Origin: Pisolithus tinctorius
Taxonomy: Eukaryota > Basidiomycota > Agaricomycetes > Boletales > Pisolithaceae
Reading direction: 5' to 3'
NCBI GenBank assembly: GCA_024663395.1
Contig: JANFAH010000001.1
Coordinates: 3,286,001-3,350,000, forward strand
DNA: 64,000 nt
Both the position numbers and the translations under genes were made by a program. Under the pieces are notes generated by a model, which had not been told where the DNA came from, did not search any database, and worked only from the letters and a program-made list of their open reading frames with translations. Numbering within the stretch: the first letter of the stretch is position 1; every line of letters starts with the position of its first letter. Positions 39,401 through 50,222 of the stretch are shown here, piece by piece.

Positions 39401-40239
39401 AAGAAAATACTACAAGCAGAGTGTGCGGGTTATGTGTACTTTTACGTTGTTATGCAATCAGAATATCCTTGATTATGATGTTGACTGTATTCTTGTGGGG
39501 TTTAAGGATGATGAGAACATGCCAGTATGAGTTCACAGCCTGGGTTAGGTTAAAAATTAGTGCTAAAAAAGCACTACCCTGCAGTAATTGAACACTCTGC
39601 ACAGTCTGCATTCAATCAAAGTAGGAGCTTTGGGAAGCTACAGCTACACCACAGGGTAGTGCTCCACTTTTGACTCTTATCAAGTATTTATCAAGTTTTA
39701 TGTAGAATTCTTTGAATTTTCAACCTTTCTGACACATGTACCTAAGTTTCTCGAGTCATTTGTAAGATTGGCACAAAATCCCAAGTGAAACTTGGAAAAG
39801 CCTAACATTGCGAAGGAGTGCAGGGGAGTGCTATCGGGAAAAGAAGAGCATTGACAACTCGGAGTAAAGCACATGCAAAGCAATGCACCCATGTGGCAAA
39901 GGTTACGACGTACGGAAATCGTATGGGAAAGAATAACGATGGAGACCACGCAGTGTAATTAGCTGAACGCATATTTAATGAAAATACACCGTATTTTAAA
40001 CGACAACGAAAACCTGTGAAACAACATGAAATGCGAATGCCAAGGTTATGCTAAAGTTGTGACTAGCATGCCGATGATGAACGATACAAAATGCTCGAGG
40101 TATGGAGTGGAAATGATAAGGCCATGCGAACGAGAAAACAAGAACCTACATAGGCCACAGACGTCATAGCTCTGTGGTCAGAACAGCCTGACGCCCCACA
40201 ATTGTCTGGGGAATCGCACTCGTGGGGCGGGAAAGACAC
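39401..40239. other. AT-rich, CpG-poor intergenic tract
   Basis: The sequence after the amidohydrolase stop is visibly poorer in CG dinucleotides than its neighbours to about 39.75 kb and holds a short inverted repeat (see next entry). No coding frame is supported. It may be an old transposon remnant. Confidence 0.4.
39570..39663. repeat. Short inverted repeat, possible MITE remnant
   Basis: AGCACTACCCTG at 39570-39581 is perfectly inverted at 39652-39663 (CAGGGTAGTGCT), 94 bp in all. A transposon origin is a guess because no target duplication is clear. Confidence 0.5.
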
Positions 40240-42444
40240 TTACTCCTTTGCCTCCACGTCCACCTCCAGTAGATCATATGCAAAATCCTCCATCTTGATT
40301 ATCCTAAAGCGATCTTTATACGGACCTTCCGCGAACTCCCTTTTCCATGCTCGGCTTAGGCCGTCCTCCCATGCATATAACTCGACCTTCCAACCCTTCT
40401 TCAGCGCGGTGCGGACGGGCCCCAAGAACCCGTCATCATTAAATTGTCCCACATTCCCATCACCCGTGGCGAGGACGATCGTTGCATTGGGAGGGGGAAC
40501 GTCCACGTCCGCGATGGCTTGATGTAACTTGAGTTGTAGTAGCTCATCTACTCCCTGCTCCCGGTACCGCACTCGTGAGGATAGGCTTCCGAGGGGACGT
40601 GTTAATGATGACGACGAACTCATGGCATGTGAGCCATTAGGATCAGAATCACTCCCTACTGAGCTACCCCGCGCGTGCCCCTTGGAGGTGGGTGATGTTC
40701 CAGCGTCAGACTTGCGCCAATTTGCATTCTGGAATGTGGACAAATCTGGCGTATGCGTATGACCGTGACTGGAGCGGCGGTCTTGGCCCTTTCCATCGTC
40801 AGGCACGCGTGCATATATGCGTACTTCGTACCCTAATTGTTCGGCAGTGTCCATGGGTTGGTAGAGAGGTGAAGAAGTAACAAGGCATCGTCGTGTTATC
40901 GGACGACCACGTTCGAGGAGTAAAGCTAAGGCGGCGTGTGACAGATACTTCGGGCGTCGAGGAGTTGATCGATGCTTCTTGTGATACATCAAAAGGCCAA
41001 TCAAGATATTGGAACTATACGATAAGCATGGGAAGCCAGTCAGATAGCTAGTCAGTGTTACAAGTCAAGGTGAAACTAAACTGGTCAATAAATACGTGGA
41101 TCAAGGTGTCCCTTGGGCGGGGTGCTGGTCCTCTGGGATCAGAGAAGTCTGAATCCCCGCCACTGAAATCTTGGGTTAGTAAAGCAGTAATTCGATCATA
41201 GTCTTCCAGGAACTTGAGTCGTAACTTGTGTGCTAAACACCGCAATTTCAAGACTTGCGGATCCGGGGGTATAGTCTGTACTTGCAATGTTGGAGTTGAC
41301 TTGCTGTGCTTCAATTTCTCTCGAACGAGTGAAGACGCCTTTGTCCTGGGTGGAGTTGAAGGTGTCGACTTGTAGTGTATTGAAAAGCTTTCGAACGAGG
41401 AAGATGAATCTAGGTTTGGATCTGGTGCGGGGGGGTCGTCTCTATCGGCATCTCCACTAGTATCCTCTGCAAGGATAGCAGTCATGGTTTCAGAAGCCGT
41501 CACCGAGGTATCTCGCACCCTCTTCAGGATTTCTACTGGTTTCGTCGTCTTCTTCCGCTTGCGCCGCCGACCTCGCCGTATCTCTTGGTCGCGACTTCTG
41601 TGTGTCCCCACATCTGACGGAGAGCTGTAATGAACGATCTTTGGTTCTGCTTGCCGACCTGCCTGTACCCTATGCCGCTCTGCATTCAAGAACTCGATAA
41701 CGCTGTCGATGGTACCAAGCGTAGGATAGTCAGGGTCTATGACCGTGTTGATCGACTCCACTGAGTCTGGAACTAGGGTAGGGGGATCTAGTTCACCTTC
41801 TGTCTCTGACTCGGAGCCGTCGTCTGTAGAGGCGACGTTGTCAATCGAGTCTCCGAAGCTGCTTTCATTTCCATGGTCTGTCGTGCTGTCAACAGCAACT
41901 GCTAGCCGTGCGTCAGCGACACTTTGTGATAGAGAAGTGGGGGTGTGAGAGCGGAGGTATGATGCGAGGATGCCTTGGTTCCATACTGTTGAATCTGCGC
42001 GCGCCTCCGAATCTAGAGAGTAAAGGACTGATGTGGCAGATCTTGAGGAGGGACCGTCTACGTCGCGTTCAAAGGTGTTATTATTCGGATGTAAGATTCT
42101 AGGGGGTCCAGTGTGGAAATGCTGGAACTCGCGGAAGACGGACGTGAAAGCGCCGAGGTCCGGCGCCTCTGCAATTTGAAATCAGTTTGGGCGAGAAGGG
42201 AAGCCGACGGGTTGGATCGGCCATGCGGACGGCGAGAAAGGCAGAAATGAGGTGACACGGGACCGACATGGATGTGATTGAGGAATTTCCGGTCAGTGCA
42301 AGGGTCCAAAGGGGGGCAATAAGCCCCTCAAATCAAAAGCATCAACTTACCATCAGACGTAGGTTCGCTCGCGACTGAATAGGTAGAGAAAGGACTAATC
42401 GGAGCTGGTGAATTGGCTGTCGTTTCCGAACTGGAATGGATCAT
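40240..42444 (-). CDS. NYN-domain protein (PIN-like RNase fold)
   Basis: The first exon at 42444 reads MIHSSSETTANSPAPIS and ends at a GTAAGT donor. The next large exons are disordered and Ser/Asp-rich with a basic KKTTK patch. The NYN fold begins with TLIHVFIDQ spliced to SNILIGLLMYHKKH, continues with RRCLVTSSPLYQ and LGYEVRIYARVP, and resumes with TIVLATGDGNVGQFNDDGFL, GWKVELYAWEDGLSRAW and FRIIKMEDFAYDLLEV before the stop at 40240. Asp residues in FIDQSN and TGDGN fit the acidic metal site of NYN nucleases. Basidiomycete genomes carry uncharacterised proteins of this kind; a role in RNA turnover is inference. It is divergent from the bestrophin gene. Confidence 0.83.
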
Positions 42445-43000
42445 GCTGGAAGGTCATGAAGTGTACTAGTTTGGATGAAAATATTTGGGTATCGTCGACG
42501 GGGCGAGTGGGTGTGTCCCTGCACTCCGGAATGCACCAAAGTCAGATGATATGGATATGTATGTATATCGGAAATGAAGCCGATGTCGCAGGGGTTGCAG
42601 GTGTAGTGCGGTGAGAGGGGTGGGCGGCTGGCGTGGTCGGCTCCGGTGGACGCGAGGAATGCAAAGACCGTCCGCCTTGGATATCCAGGACGAGTCAGAA
42701 GAGACGGAGACTCTGGGGGACGACTGGAACGTGCAGGAGGCGTGCCGGGTCAGACTGATATGTTCTTTCTGTCACGTGACTATTCACGCCCATTAATCAC
42801 CACGTTGCAAAGGCGCAGGAAGTGACGAAAACAGCGTTTCCTGTCTTGCGGAGTCCAAGCTTCTTATTAGTATGATGCATCGGCCTCGTGGGGGTGCACA
42901 AAGTGCGTCCTGTGCAACTTCTTTCGTTTCCCCCGTCATCAGTCCCCCTGGCAGTAAGTGACATACGAAGCTCATAGCTGCTCATACCTTGGTCGTGGTC
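42445..43000. promoter_or_regulatory. Divergent promoter region, NYN gene / bestrophin gene
   Basis: 556 bp lie between the two start codons. Most of the interval (42498-42840) is present again, at high but imperfect identity, at 59310-59655. A plus-strand frame at 42611-42796 is also kept in the second copy, but no known protein is recognised. Confidence 0.5.
42498..42840 (+). repeat. Dispersed duplicate segment, copy A
   Basis: From GAGTGGGTGTGTCCCTGCAC to AAAACAGCGTTTC this segment aligns with 59310-59655. Differences are mostly single C/T or G/A changes and small indels. Copy A is in the NYN/bestrophin promoter; copy B is just before the second retroelement. Confidence 0.85.
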
Positions 43001-45103
43001 ATGTCGGTACGAACTCGAGTAGCCCGCGCATATTACTTCCTCCATCATCTCTGGGCAATTGCCATCTTTCGTAGCTGGCGCATTCTCTTCTTCTTCGCGT
43101 TATGGGCGACTGCAGTCTGCATCGTCAACTACCACGTTCACAGCCTGGCACTCCAGCCAACCCTCCTCACCGTGTAGGTGACGTTTATCTTCGCTGTACC
43201 TACCGCTATCCACTAACTTCTCGATTGATCACAGGCTCGGCACTGTTCTAGGTTTTGTTATTTCATTCCGCACAACGACAAGTTATGACCGGTACAACGA
43301 AGCGCGGAAGCTGTGGGTTCAAGTCATCTATGCCAGTCGCATGTTCGCCCGAACAGTGTGGTTCCATGTTCCGTGTGAGTTCGCGGTGGGGACGAAAGCT
43401 TTAACACCCTTTGCTGACTGATATTTCCCATCCCTGTAGCGAACGCCATCGGCGTGAGGGTTGATCCCGCAGACGAGACACTGCTGAGCGAGTGTCAGGC
43501 CAAGACGCTTCTAGAGAAGAAGACAGTTATCAACTTGCTTGAGGCATACGCCATAGCTGTCAAGCACTACCTGCGCAGGGAAGATGGGATTGAGTATGAA
43601 GACATCAATCCTTACGTCAAGTTCCTCCCCAAGTACACTCTACCCTCGAGCATTTCACCCCACTGCGGTACGATGCACCACTGGCCACCGAAGGACGAAA
43701 ACGAAGCAGAAAAGGGCCAGCCGGGCCTTGAATGCAGTCGCCGCGCTACCTACCCGCGGCACCGCGCACACCAACAGGACTCCTCATTTACCTCCGGAAC
43801 CACAACATTTGTATCGAGTAACCCTCACCACTCACCGGAGAACGATTCGGGTTGGAATACTCAAACTTTATTACCTGCCGAGAACCCCCCCGATCGTTCG
43901 TTGACGGGTCTATGCACCCATATATGGCGTAAGATATGTCATACGGAGTCCTCACCGCGCCGACCAAAGTCTCCAAAGAAAGAGCGTGTTGATAACGTTC
44001 CTCTGGAAATATCCTTCTACCTCGTAGGTGTTTTCTTTTTTTTTTTTTTTGTAGTCCCTGGGCTCCTATCTGACGAGTGTGAATCAGAGCTCGTACATTG
44101 CCGCTCTGGAAGAGCGGAATGACAATATTCACCCCAAGATCGAACCTCCCACGATGTGTAGGTTTTCTGCACTACCAACTTTACCTAATTGACGTATTCT
44201 CAGCACTTTTGCACACCTCGCTATGTCAACTGATCGAAGCTCTCACTGACATGGAGAGAATTGCAACCACGTCAGTCATGTACGCATTGAATCTTCATTT
44301 ACATGGCGTACTTCTCAGCGACACCCCAGATACTCGAAGCATTTGTGGCTATTAACGATCATCTACTGCCTTCTGTTGGTATGTGCGACTTGATGGTTGT
44401 GGTGACGCCGAAGGATTTAGTTTGTCGTTAGCCATTCCAAACCTTGTCTACATTGGGCTGGCTCACAGTACCCGGTACCGTCCTTGCGGTAAGTTTTGGC
44501 ACATAAAGTTGTGTCAAGATCAGTTGAACGATGGACCTCCTACGTCAGTGTTTTATGTTTTTCGGCTTCCTTGTAGCCGGTGCGGAGATTGAGAGTGAGT
44601 GCAACACTAGTGATGAGACCACACTAGCGTATTGACGTGCCCTCATACCAAACCCTCCTTCAGATCCGTTTGGTATGGTTTTTCGTTTTGAAGTCACTTA
44701 CATGCTCACGCTGCAAACTGCCCACTAAAGGTTATGACAAGAACGACCTGGTAGGTGGAATGCTCATTTAAACCATTCGGTCAAGTGACACTCCCTGTCC
44801 GCTTAGAACCTCAAAGATTTCGTCCATATTATCCGTAAGTTACTCCTCGTCAGCCCTTGGACCTACTCAACCATGGCCTGCATTTGTGTACGTATAGACG
44901 AGGAGTTACACTCAATGACCTCGCGCCCCACTCCGAGACCCTCTGAGTGGGTGTTCTGTAAGGACAACAATCGCCTCTTCCCATCCTGCCCGAAGGGTGA
45001 AATAGTTTCACCTGAAGAATGGTTAAGGAGGGGAAGTGAAGGGATATATGAGGCGCTCGGCAGTCATGTCAAGAACTGCGGCGCCCACAGAAGGCCAGCC
45101 TGA
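43001..45103 (+). CDS. Bestrophin-family anion channel (fungal UPF0187 type)
   Basis: The start MSVRTRVARAYYFLHHLWAI is followed by FRSWRILFFFALWATAVC and, after an intron, GTVLGFVISFRTTTSYDRYNEARKLW (split here), the bestrophin pore-region signature. Next come INLLEAYAIAVKHYLR, a long linker rich in Ser/Pro/His, PLEISFYL, a loop YLTSVNQSSYIAALEERND, and TLGWLTVPGTVLA spliced to CFMFFGFLVAGAEIE. A 9-nt exon (44664-44672) and a 20-nt exon (44731-44750) then give NPFG-YDKNDL, the conserved acidic calcium-clasp-like motif. The stop is at 45101-45103. Fungal bestrophins are predicted anion channels of the plasma membrane or organelles. No frame is broken, but the protein depends on accurate splicing of very small exons. 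Confidence 0.88.
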
Positions 45104-45391
45104 CCTGCACGTACTTAAGTGATGATACGTGCAGCGTGACACATACATATGGTGGCGAATGTGATCGTACGTATATAGCACGTCCAAGAGGATGGTTATC
45201 CGAGTGATATATATTTTGCTAGTATGGAGTACTCTATCAGTGTTGTATGCATGCATCGAGGTAGAAGTATGCTATGAAACAAAGACTAAAGCACGGTATT
45301 TGACAGACAGCAGGGTATGACAATGAGATATGCATAGGCAGATAGATGATGATACCGAAGGACATAGTCATTGCATGACATGGTCCATCTT
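45104..45391. other. Intergenic, convergent 3' ends
   Basis: Short AT-rich interval between the bestrophin stop and the stop of the minus-strand membrane protein gene. Nothing else seen. Confidence 0.5.
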
Positions 45392-46720
45392 TCAGGTTGC
45401 TTTTTTCGTCTCCGAGCGGGCAAGGTGATCGAGGTATCCGTTGTATGCGGCTTCTGCATCGCGGTACAGTAGTTCCATCAGTTTCCTATCTTGCCACGGT
45501 GCTAAGGTGTCCAAGAAGGAGGTCTCGAAGCGGAGCTCCTGATCGGTACGGATTCGTGATAAGATGTCCTCCTTGAACTTCAACCATTCAGGGGTATCGT
45601 TAGGGATCAGCATATTGAGGATTTTTCCCGGGTCTTTGGGTTTCAGAACCAGAAGCATAAACACAACTGCAGAGGTCCGCGTGCCGAGACTGTACCTCCA
45701 GGCATTGGGGCGACGCAACACACCCGTAACGAAAACTTCGCTCTCAATACTCTCCTTGTCAATGGAGGCAAGCCACATGTTATATGCCCAAGACACCCCA
45801 AGCGAGCCGATGAACATAATCTGGCCAAAAAGCGAACATTGGGGAATGAGAAGTATTTGTGCGATGAGCTGCAAGACGAGGAGGATCGCACACCACTTGA
45901 TCCAATACCGCCGCCTGAAGGACAGCGTGGCAGAGCCTAAGGTGATGGAATTTGCGGCGTCCCCACTACCCTTCAGTACGATAATCTCTTTGTCCTTTTC
46001 CGACACAAGGATGCCATCCCCGGGAACGTCCACTCGGGGGATTGGGTATTGAAATATAAAATCCGCCGCGCCGATGACGATGCACGATATTCCATTGACA
46101 AGTATTCCGAGGACGATCAGGGAGAAGGAAAACCAGTCCTCGAATACCCCACATGCGACAGCCGTGCCGACGCTGGCTAGAATGGGTATGGTGGCGACGA
46201 TGGGAGGGTATATAGGAGTGCGTAACACGGCTTGATTGCTCGGGGCATGTTCGAGCTCGGTGATAGTAACCGCTATTGGTTGGGTCCGTCTGCTGGGGAT
46301 TTCCACCGTTTCCAGGCGTTCCACTGAGTGTTTCATAAGAAGTGCAGAGAAGGGACCTGTCTCCTCTAGAACTGTTCCATTATGACCACCGATATATTTT
46401 GTTCCCCTTAGCTCTTCCAGCCCTAACAGGGTGGCAAGATCGGTCGGGACTCCGGGGAAGAGACCCTCGAGAAGTTTAGAGTCGGAAACTCTGCCGTAGC
46501 GTCTGGCAACCTCGTAGGTACCAGGACAATTGTACCACCCTAGCCATCTTCTGCTAGGATCCAAGTGAATAGTGGTCATAGCAGTCACGGCTACGTCACC
46601 ACCAAAGAAGCTAGCCATGCCCCCAGTGTTGAGCGAGAAGCCGCTCGAATTGCTGTTATCGTTGAGTGGGGCATTTGCGGCGCGGCGTTCGAGGACGTCA
46701 GAGAGCCGAGGTATGAACAT
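45392..46720 (-). CDS. Multi-spanning membrane protein of unknown function
   Basis: A single exon of 442 codons with no disruption. The N-terminal part contains GMASFFGGDVAVTAMTTIHL and RRWLGWYNCPGTYEVARRYG. From about residue 170 there are hydrophobic segments (IVATIPILASVGTAVACGVF, FSFSLIVLGILVNGISCIVIG, CAILLVLQLIAQILLIP, IMFIGSLGVSWAYNMWL, TSAVVFMLLVL), and the cytosolic-looking C-terminus is charged. It resembles uncharacterised basidiomycete membrane proteins; no function can be named. An in-frame TAA sits directly before the chosen ATG. A different upstream frame (46839-46720) contains a signal-peptide-like stretch (IFLLMCASLFSRVCAG), so the true start could be upstream through an unseen intron. 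Confidence 0.7.
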   Translation of the reverse strand: MFIPRLSDVLERRAANAPLNDNSNSSGFSLNTGGMASFFGGDVAVTAMTTIHLDPSRRWLGWYNCPGTYEVARRYGRVSDSKLLEGLFPGVPTDLATLLGLEELRGTKYIGGHNGTVLEETGPFSALLMKHSVERLETVEIPSRRTQPIAVTITELEHAPSNQAVLRTPIYPPIVATIPILASVGTAVACGVFEDWFSFSLIVLGILVNGISCIVIGAADFIFQYPIPRVDVPGDGILVSEKDKEIIVLKGSGDAANSITLGSATLSFRRRYWIKWCAILLVLQLIAQILLIPQCSLFGQIMFIGSLGVSWAYNMWLASIDKESIESEVFVTGVLRRPNAWRYSLGTRTSAVVFMLLVLKPKDPGKILNMLIPNDTPEWLKFKEDILSRIRTDQELRFETSFLDTLAPWQDRKLMELLYRDAEAAYNGYLDHLARSETKKAT

Positions 46721-47254
46721 TTAACCAGCTCGACGACTCGGAATTGGCTTGAAGAAAATCCAGCACAGACTCTTGAGAACAGGCTAGCACACATAAGTAG
46801 AAAAATACGGGCGTCTAAATGACCACTTCCCTGAGACATCGCTTGGCACGCGAAGGTTAGGGCCAGCTCGTCGGACGAGCCGAACAGTCCACTCGGTTGC
46901 CCATGTCATAACCACAGGTATTCCATCAGGAAGCTGACAAGTTGATGTGATTGAAAGGCATTGCAGGTAGCTCAGCAATTCTGGCAGGTTGGTAATGTCA
47001 GCTGAAGGGGCCCGCCGGCCCGGTGACCCAAGGTGAGGTGCCAAAAGTTATGTGGATCACACTACTGCTGTACAAGAATTTGCTCCCACTCAATTGGCGC
47101 ATATGTATGACAGGTCCAATCATTGGTGGCAAGATTGTGCAATGTTTGATAACTTTGTAGGTTCACACAGTATGGGCTTCAATGGATTCAAGCAATGAGG
47201 GGAAATAGTAAGTACCAACTGGTCCTGAGTCAGGTGGTAGCAAATGTGAGGAAT
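46721..47254. other. Transition into the CpG-poor transposon nest
   Basis: To about 47040 the sequence has ordinary CpG content (for example GCCCGCCGGCCCGG near 47010). Beyond that CG dinucleotides become rare. A plus-strand stretch near 47095-47195 reads AHMYDRSNHWWQDCAMFDN and looks like a decayed coding fragment of a mobile element, but I cannot name it. Confidence 0.4.
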
Positions 47255-47410
47255 GTGATTGAGAGATTGAACCCCTCAAGTTGTGTAACAGTATATGCTT
47301 ATGCATCAGAAATAGGTTCACTAGCAGTGCATAGGTAGAGAAAGCACTAATCAGAGCTGGTGGACTTGCCCCTGTTGCAGAAATGAAAGTGAATTATGCT
47401 GGGAGCAAGT
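47255..47410 (+). repeat. Decayed copy of the NYN-gene 5' end
   Basis: ATAGGTAGAGAAAGCACTAA, then TCAGAGCTGGTG, at 47331-47362 match 42380-42412 (first exon of the NYN gene). Weaker similarity extends to both sides (ACCCCTCAA, GCATCAGA, TAGGTTCACT, TTATGCTGG). Most changes replace a CG in the NYN copy by TG or CA. This is a non-functional duplicate fragment. Confidence 0.7.
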
Positions 47411-47687
47411 GTACCAGGTGTATCTGACTACTTCTGGTTAATGGTAACATGTAGCTCAGGTATCTCTACTTCAATGGTTCTGAGAGGGGTAGGAAAATAG
47501 AATTGTGTAGGGTGGTGTACAGATGATACAGTGGCTCAAAAAACTGACTGCATGTTTGTATGTTTTACATTAGTTATGACTAAATGCAATAACCCCTAAC
47601 AGAATAGCAGCCATTTGAAAATGACATGTCATGCAGTCAGTTTTTTGACTTTAAGTTTTGATTACATAGTTTTGAGTTAAACAAGGT

Positions 47688-47924
47688 TTAAAATGCTGTG
47701 AGGTGCTTACTAATGCTTACATGGTATGTCACATGGTCTATTTGATGATTTGTCATCATACAAACAATGCCAAACAATGAATTGGGACCATCAAGGCTCC
47801 CTCTTCTACCCCAACTCATGAAACCATCCTCCTGGTCCATCTGGGCCATTTTCTCAGAGTAATCCCCATAAATATTGGTGCCCACTACAGTAATGTCATC
47901 AGGGTATATGTCCAACACAATCAA
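47688..47924 (-). other. Conserved frame inside left foldback arm
   Basis: A 78-codon frame contains VLDIYPDDITVVGTNIYGDY and MAQMDQEDGFMSWGRRG. An almost identical frame occurs in the right arm at 49149-49454 (+). I do not recognise the protein. It could be part of a captured gene or of the element's own gene. Confidence 0.5.
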
Positions 47925-49148
47925 ACCCTTAAAAATCTGCTTTCAGTCATCCCTGTGCTGTTTCCCCCACCCATACCTGACATGTTCTGCAACTAATTAG
48001 TACTGAGAATGCTGAAAAAGCCATGATGGTTAATCTGGCACTGTAAAACATGACCAACAATCCAATCACCTCTTATCTGGTGGGTTTCCACCTCAAGGGT
48101 GCTGGGTTGAGGGCTAGGGTGAGCTGAAAACCTTTATTACAGTCCAGGTGCCCTGGGGGGGATAGTCCACTGAACTGCTAGGTGTTATATGCCCAAGTGA
48201 GGTGACTTCATCAAATGGACTAGGCATGATTCATGAGGGTGGGAGTCTATGGGCCAAACTTATCATAACCCCTATGGCTCAACTGTCTTAGACAATTTCT
48301 GACAAAGGTCTTGTCTGCTGGTGAGTTCTTTTGGGATCACAATGGGGAGAAGACAAGGAGGAAGTCAAGAATAATAGCTGAGTTGCAAGCTATTGAAAAA
48401 CTGAGGATACAGAGTACAGTACAGCAGTATAAATACCTCAGGACATGAGTACCATACAGGTTGCACCAAGGCAACAGTAAGTATCTGCAGCAGTGAACAA
48501 TGAAATAAAGGGGAGTCATACAGTGTCATATGATGGGGGTAACAGGGGAAACAAAGGCTATACTGGCTGCACAATCAATGCACAGTGAGGAGCCTAACAC
48601 TGGAGCAACATGTGAGCAGTAAATATGAAATGACAAAGGAACATGAAAAAGGTCCATCAATGATGGTCCTAAGCTTGAGTCAGAGTGACAGTGGCACCTG
48701 CAGCATCAGTAGGTATTGGAAATACCTCTACTGCTGGTGATCTGAAGGCTCTAGGTGCCAACAGACTGAGGACTATGACAGCAGAGACAAATGACATGAT
48801 GAGGCACATGATCCATGTGACTTGAGCTTGGCAAAAAAAAGGAGATACCCCTGATGCAGGCATAACACTAGGAAGGAGATTCCATCAATCCATCTAGGCC
48901 TGGGTATTACCTATGGTCTTATATGACCAAATCACCCATTCCCAGTCATCCACAGTCAGCTGAGAACACAGTCTAGCCATGCTTCCCATGCCACCTGAAG
49001 TGCACAGGAATGTTTTGTCTCACCCCAGCATTGATACTAATTGTACTGTGGTGAAAATGTACTGGTTAAAGGTGTTTTGTTTGTTCATCATTTTCTGATG
49101 TGCCAGATTGACCTCCATGGCATTTCCAGCTGTCTCAGTACTGATTAG

Positions 49149-49454
49149 GTGCAGAACATATCAGGTATGGGTGGGGGAAACAGCACAGGGATGACTGAAA
49201 GCAGATTTTTTAAGGGTTTGATTGTGTTGGACATATACCCTGATGACATTACTGTAGTGGGCACCAATATTTGTGGGGATTACTCTGAGAAAATGGCCCA
49301 GATGGACCAGGAGGATGGTTTCATGAGTTGGGGTAGAAGAGGGAGCCTTGATGGTCCCAGTTCATTGTTTGGTATTGTTTGTATGATGACAAATCATCAA
49401 ATAGACCATGTGATATACCATGTAAGCATTAGTAAGCACCTCACAGCATCTTAA
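49149..49454 (+). other. Conserved frame inside right foldback arm
   Basis: This is a 101-codon frame. The part shared with the left arm has only a handful of substitutions and extends 5' with MGGGNSTGMTESRFFKGL. It is kept open in both arms despite the generally decayed surroundings. Function unknown. Confidence 0.5.
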
Positions 49455-49703
49455 ACTTTGTTAAACTCAAAACTATGTAATCAAAACTTAAAGTCAAAAA
49501 ACTGACTGCATGACATGTCATTTTCAAATGGCTGCTATTCTATCAATTCCTATCCAAATCACTTGATTCATGGACCAATAGAAAGCCAAGAGTAAGTACC
49601 CTATTTCATACACTCATGGTTTAGGGCTACAGTTAGGGGTTATTGCATTGAGTCATAACTAATGTAAAACATACAAACATGTGGTCAGTTTTTTGAGCCA
49701 CTG

Positions 49704-50142
49704 TGTTACATTTCACCCCTATCTTTTCCTTTTCTGTATGTTTACTTCATGTTTGATCCATTGGATGCTTTTCCTTTTAGAGCCATCTTCTCTCCATTCC
49801 GATGGCTCTCCACTAGCAATACATTCTCATTACATGCCTAGGACATGTGCCATCATTGTTCAACCAGTGGCATAGTTACCTCAATACATGCGGATGCCTC
49901 ATGGTCCATTCTCTTGTAGTATTTAGCTTGCCAGCTCAAGTCCTGGAAACCCAGACTTGAGCTGCTCAATCATATGCAGCGTTCCTCAAAACTTCACCCT
50001 CAGTGTCCCTAACCCAGACCACTCTTACCAGCATTGCCTAAAATCCTTTGTCGTTTATGAAGGTTACTGTAGCCATTGCTCAGTAGAAACCTTAGACTGC
50101 ATTTGAGCTCTCCCTACATCTTGACTTCAGTCAAGCATAACA
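49704..50142 (+). repeat. 5' LTR
   Basis: Begins TGTTACATTTCACCCC and ends CAAGCATAACA. A TATTTAG box at 49919-49925 lies about 30 bp before a hairpin-forming AGCTCAAGTC...GACTTGAGCT (49933-49963), a plausible transcription start region. Confidence 0.93.
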
Positions 50143-50144
50143 AA

Positions 50145-50155
50145 AGCTCAAGTCT
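50145..50155 (+). promoter_or_regulatory. Candidate self-priming primer-binding site
   Basis: AGCTCAAGTCT starts two bases after the 5' LTR. It is the exact 11-nt reverse complement of AGACTTGAGCT at 49953-49963 in the LTR. No TGG-type tRNA primer site is seen at this position. The layout is that of Tf1/sushi elements, whose mRNA 5' end folds back to prime itself. Confidence 0.6.
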
Positions 50156-50222
50156 ACAGCCTTTGGCCAAATCGGTCACTGTTTAGTGCACCACCACGAA
50201 CCCCCAAAACAACCGATGTTGG

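Larger units (their letters stand above)
47529..49703. mobile_element. Foldback DNA element with TA target duplication, about 2.2 kb
   Basis: It starts CAGTGGCTCAAAAAACTGAC and ends with the reverse complement ...TTTTTTGAGCCACTG. TA precedes the left end (47527-47528). The matching right TA is at 58272-58273, separated by the LTR retrotransposon that jumped into the last bases. Inverted arms run about 47529-48044 and 49104-49703. The left arm lacks roughly 90 bp present in the right arm (49542-49625). Tc1/mariner affinity is suggested by the CAGTGGCTCA-like terminus and TA duplication. No transposase is recognisable in the loop (48045-49103). Confidence 0.85.

Noticed and set aside
40202..40522. 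Plus-strand frame over the NYN gene end
   Set aside because: Antisense shadow of the conserved TGDGN region.
48669..48863. Hydrophobic minus-strand frame in the foldback loop
   Set aside because: Looks membrane-like by eye, but is short and isolated with no family recognised; not supported as a gene.
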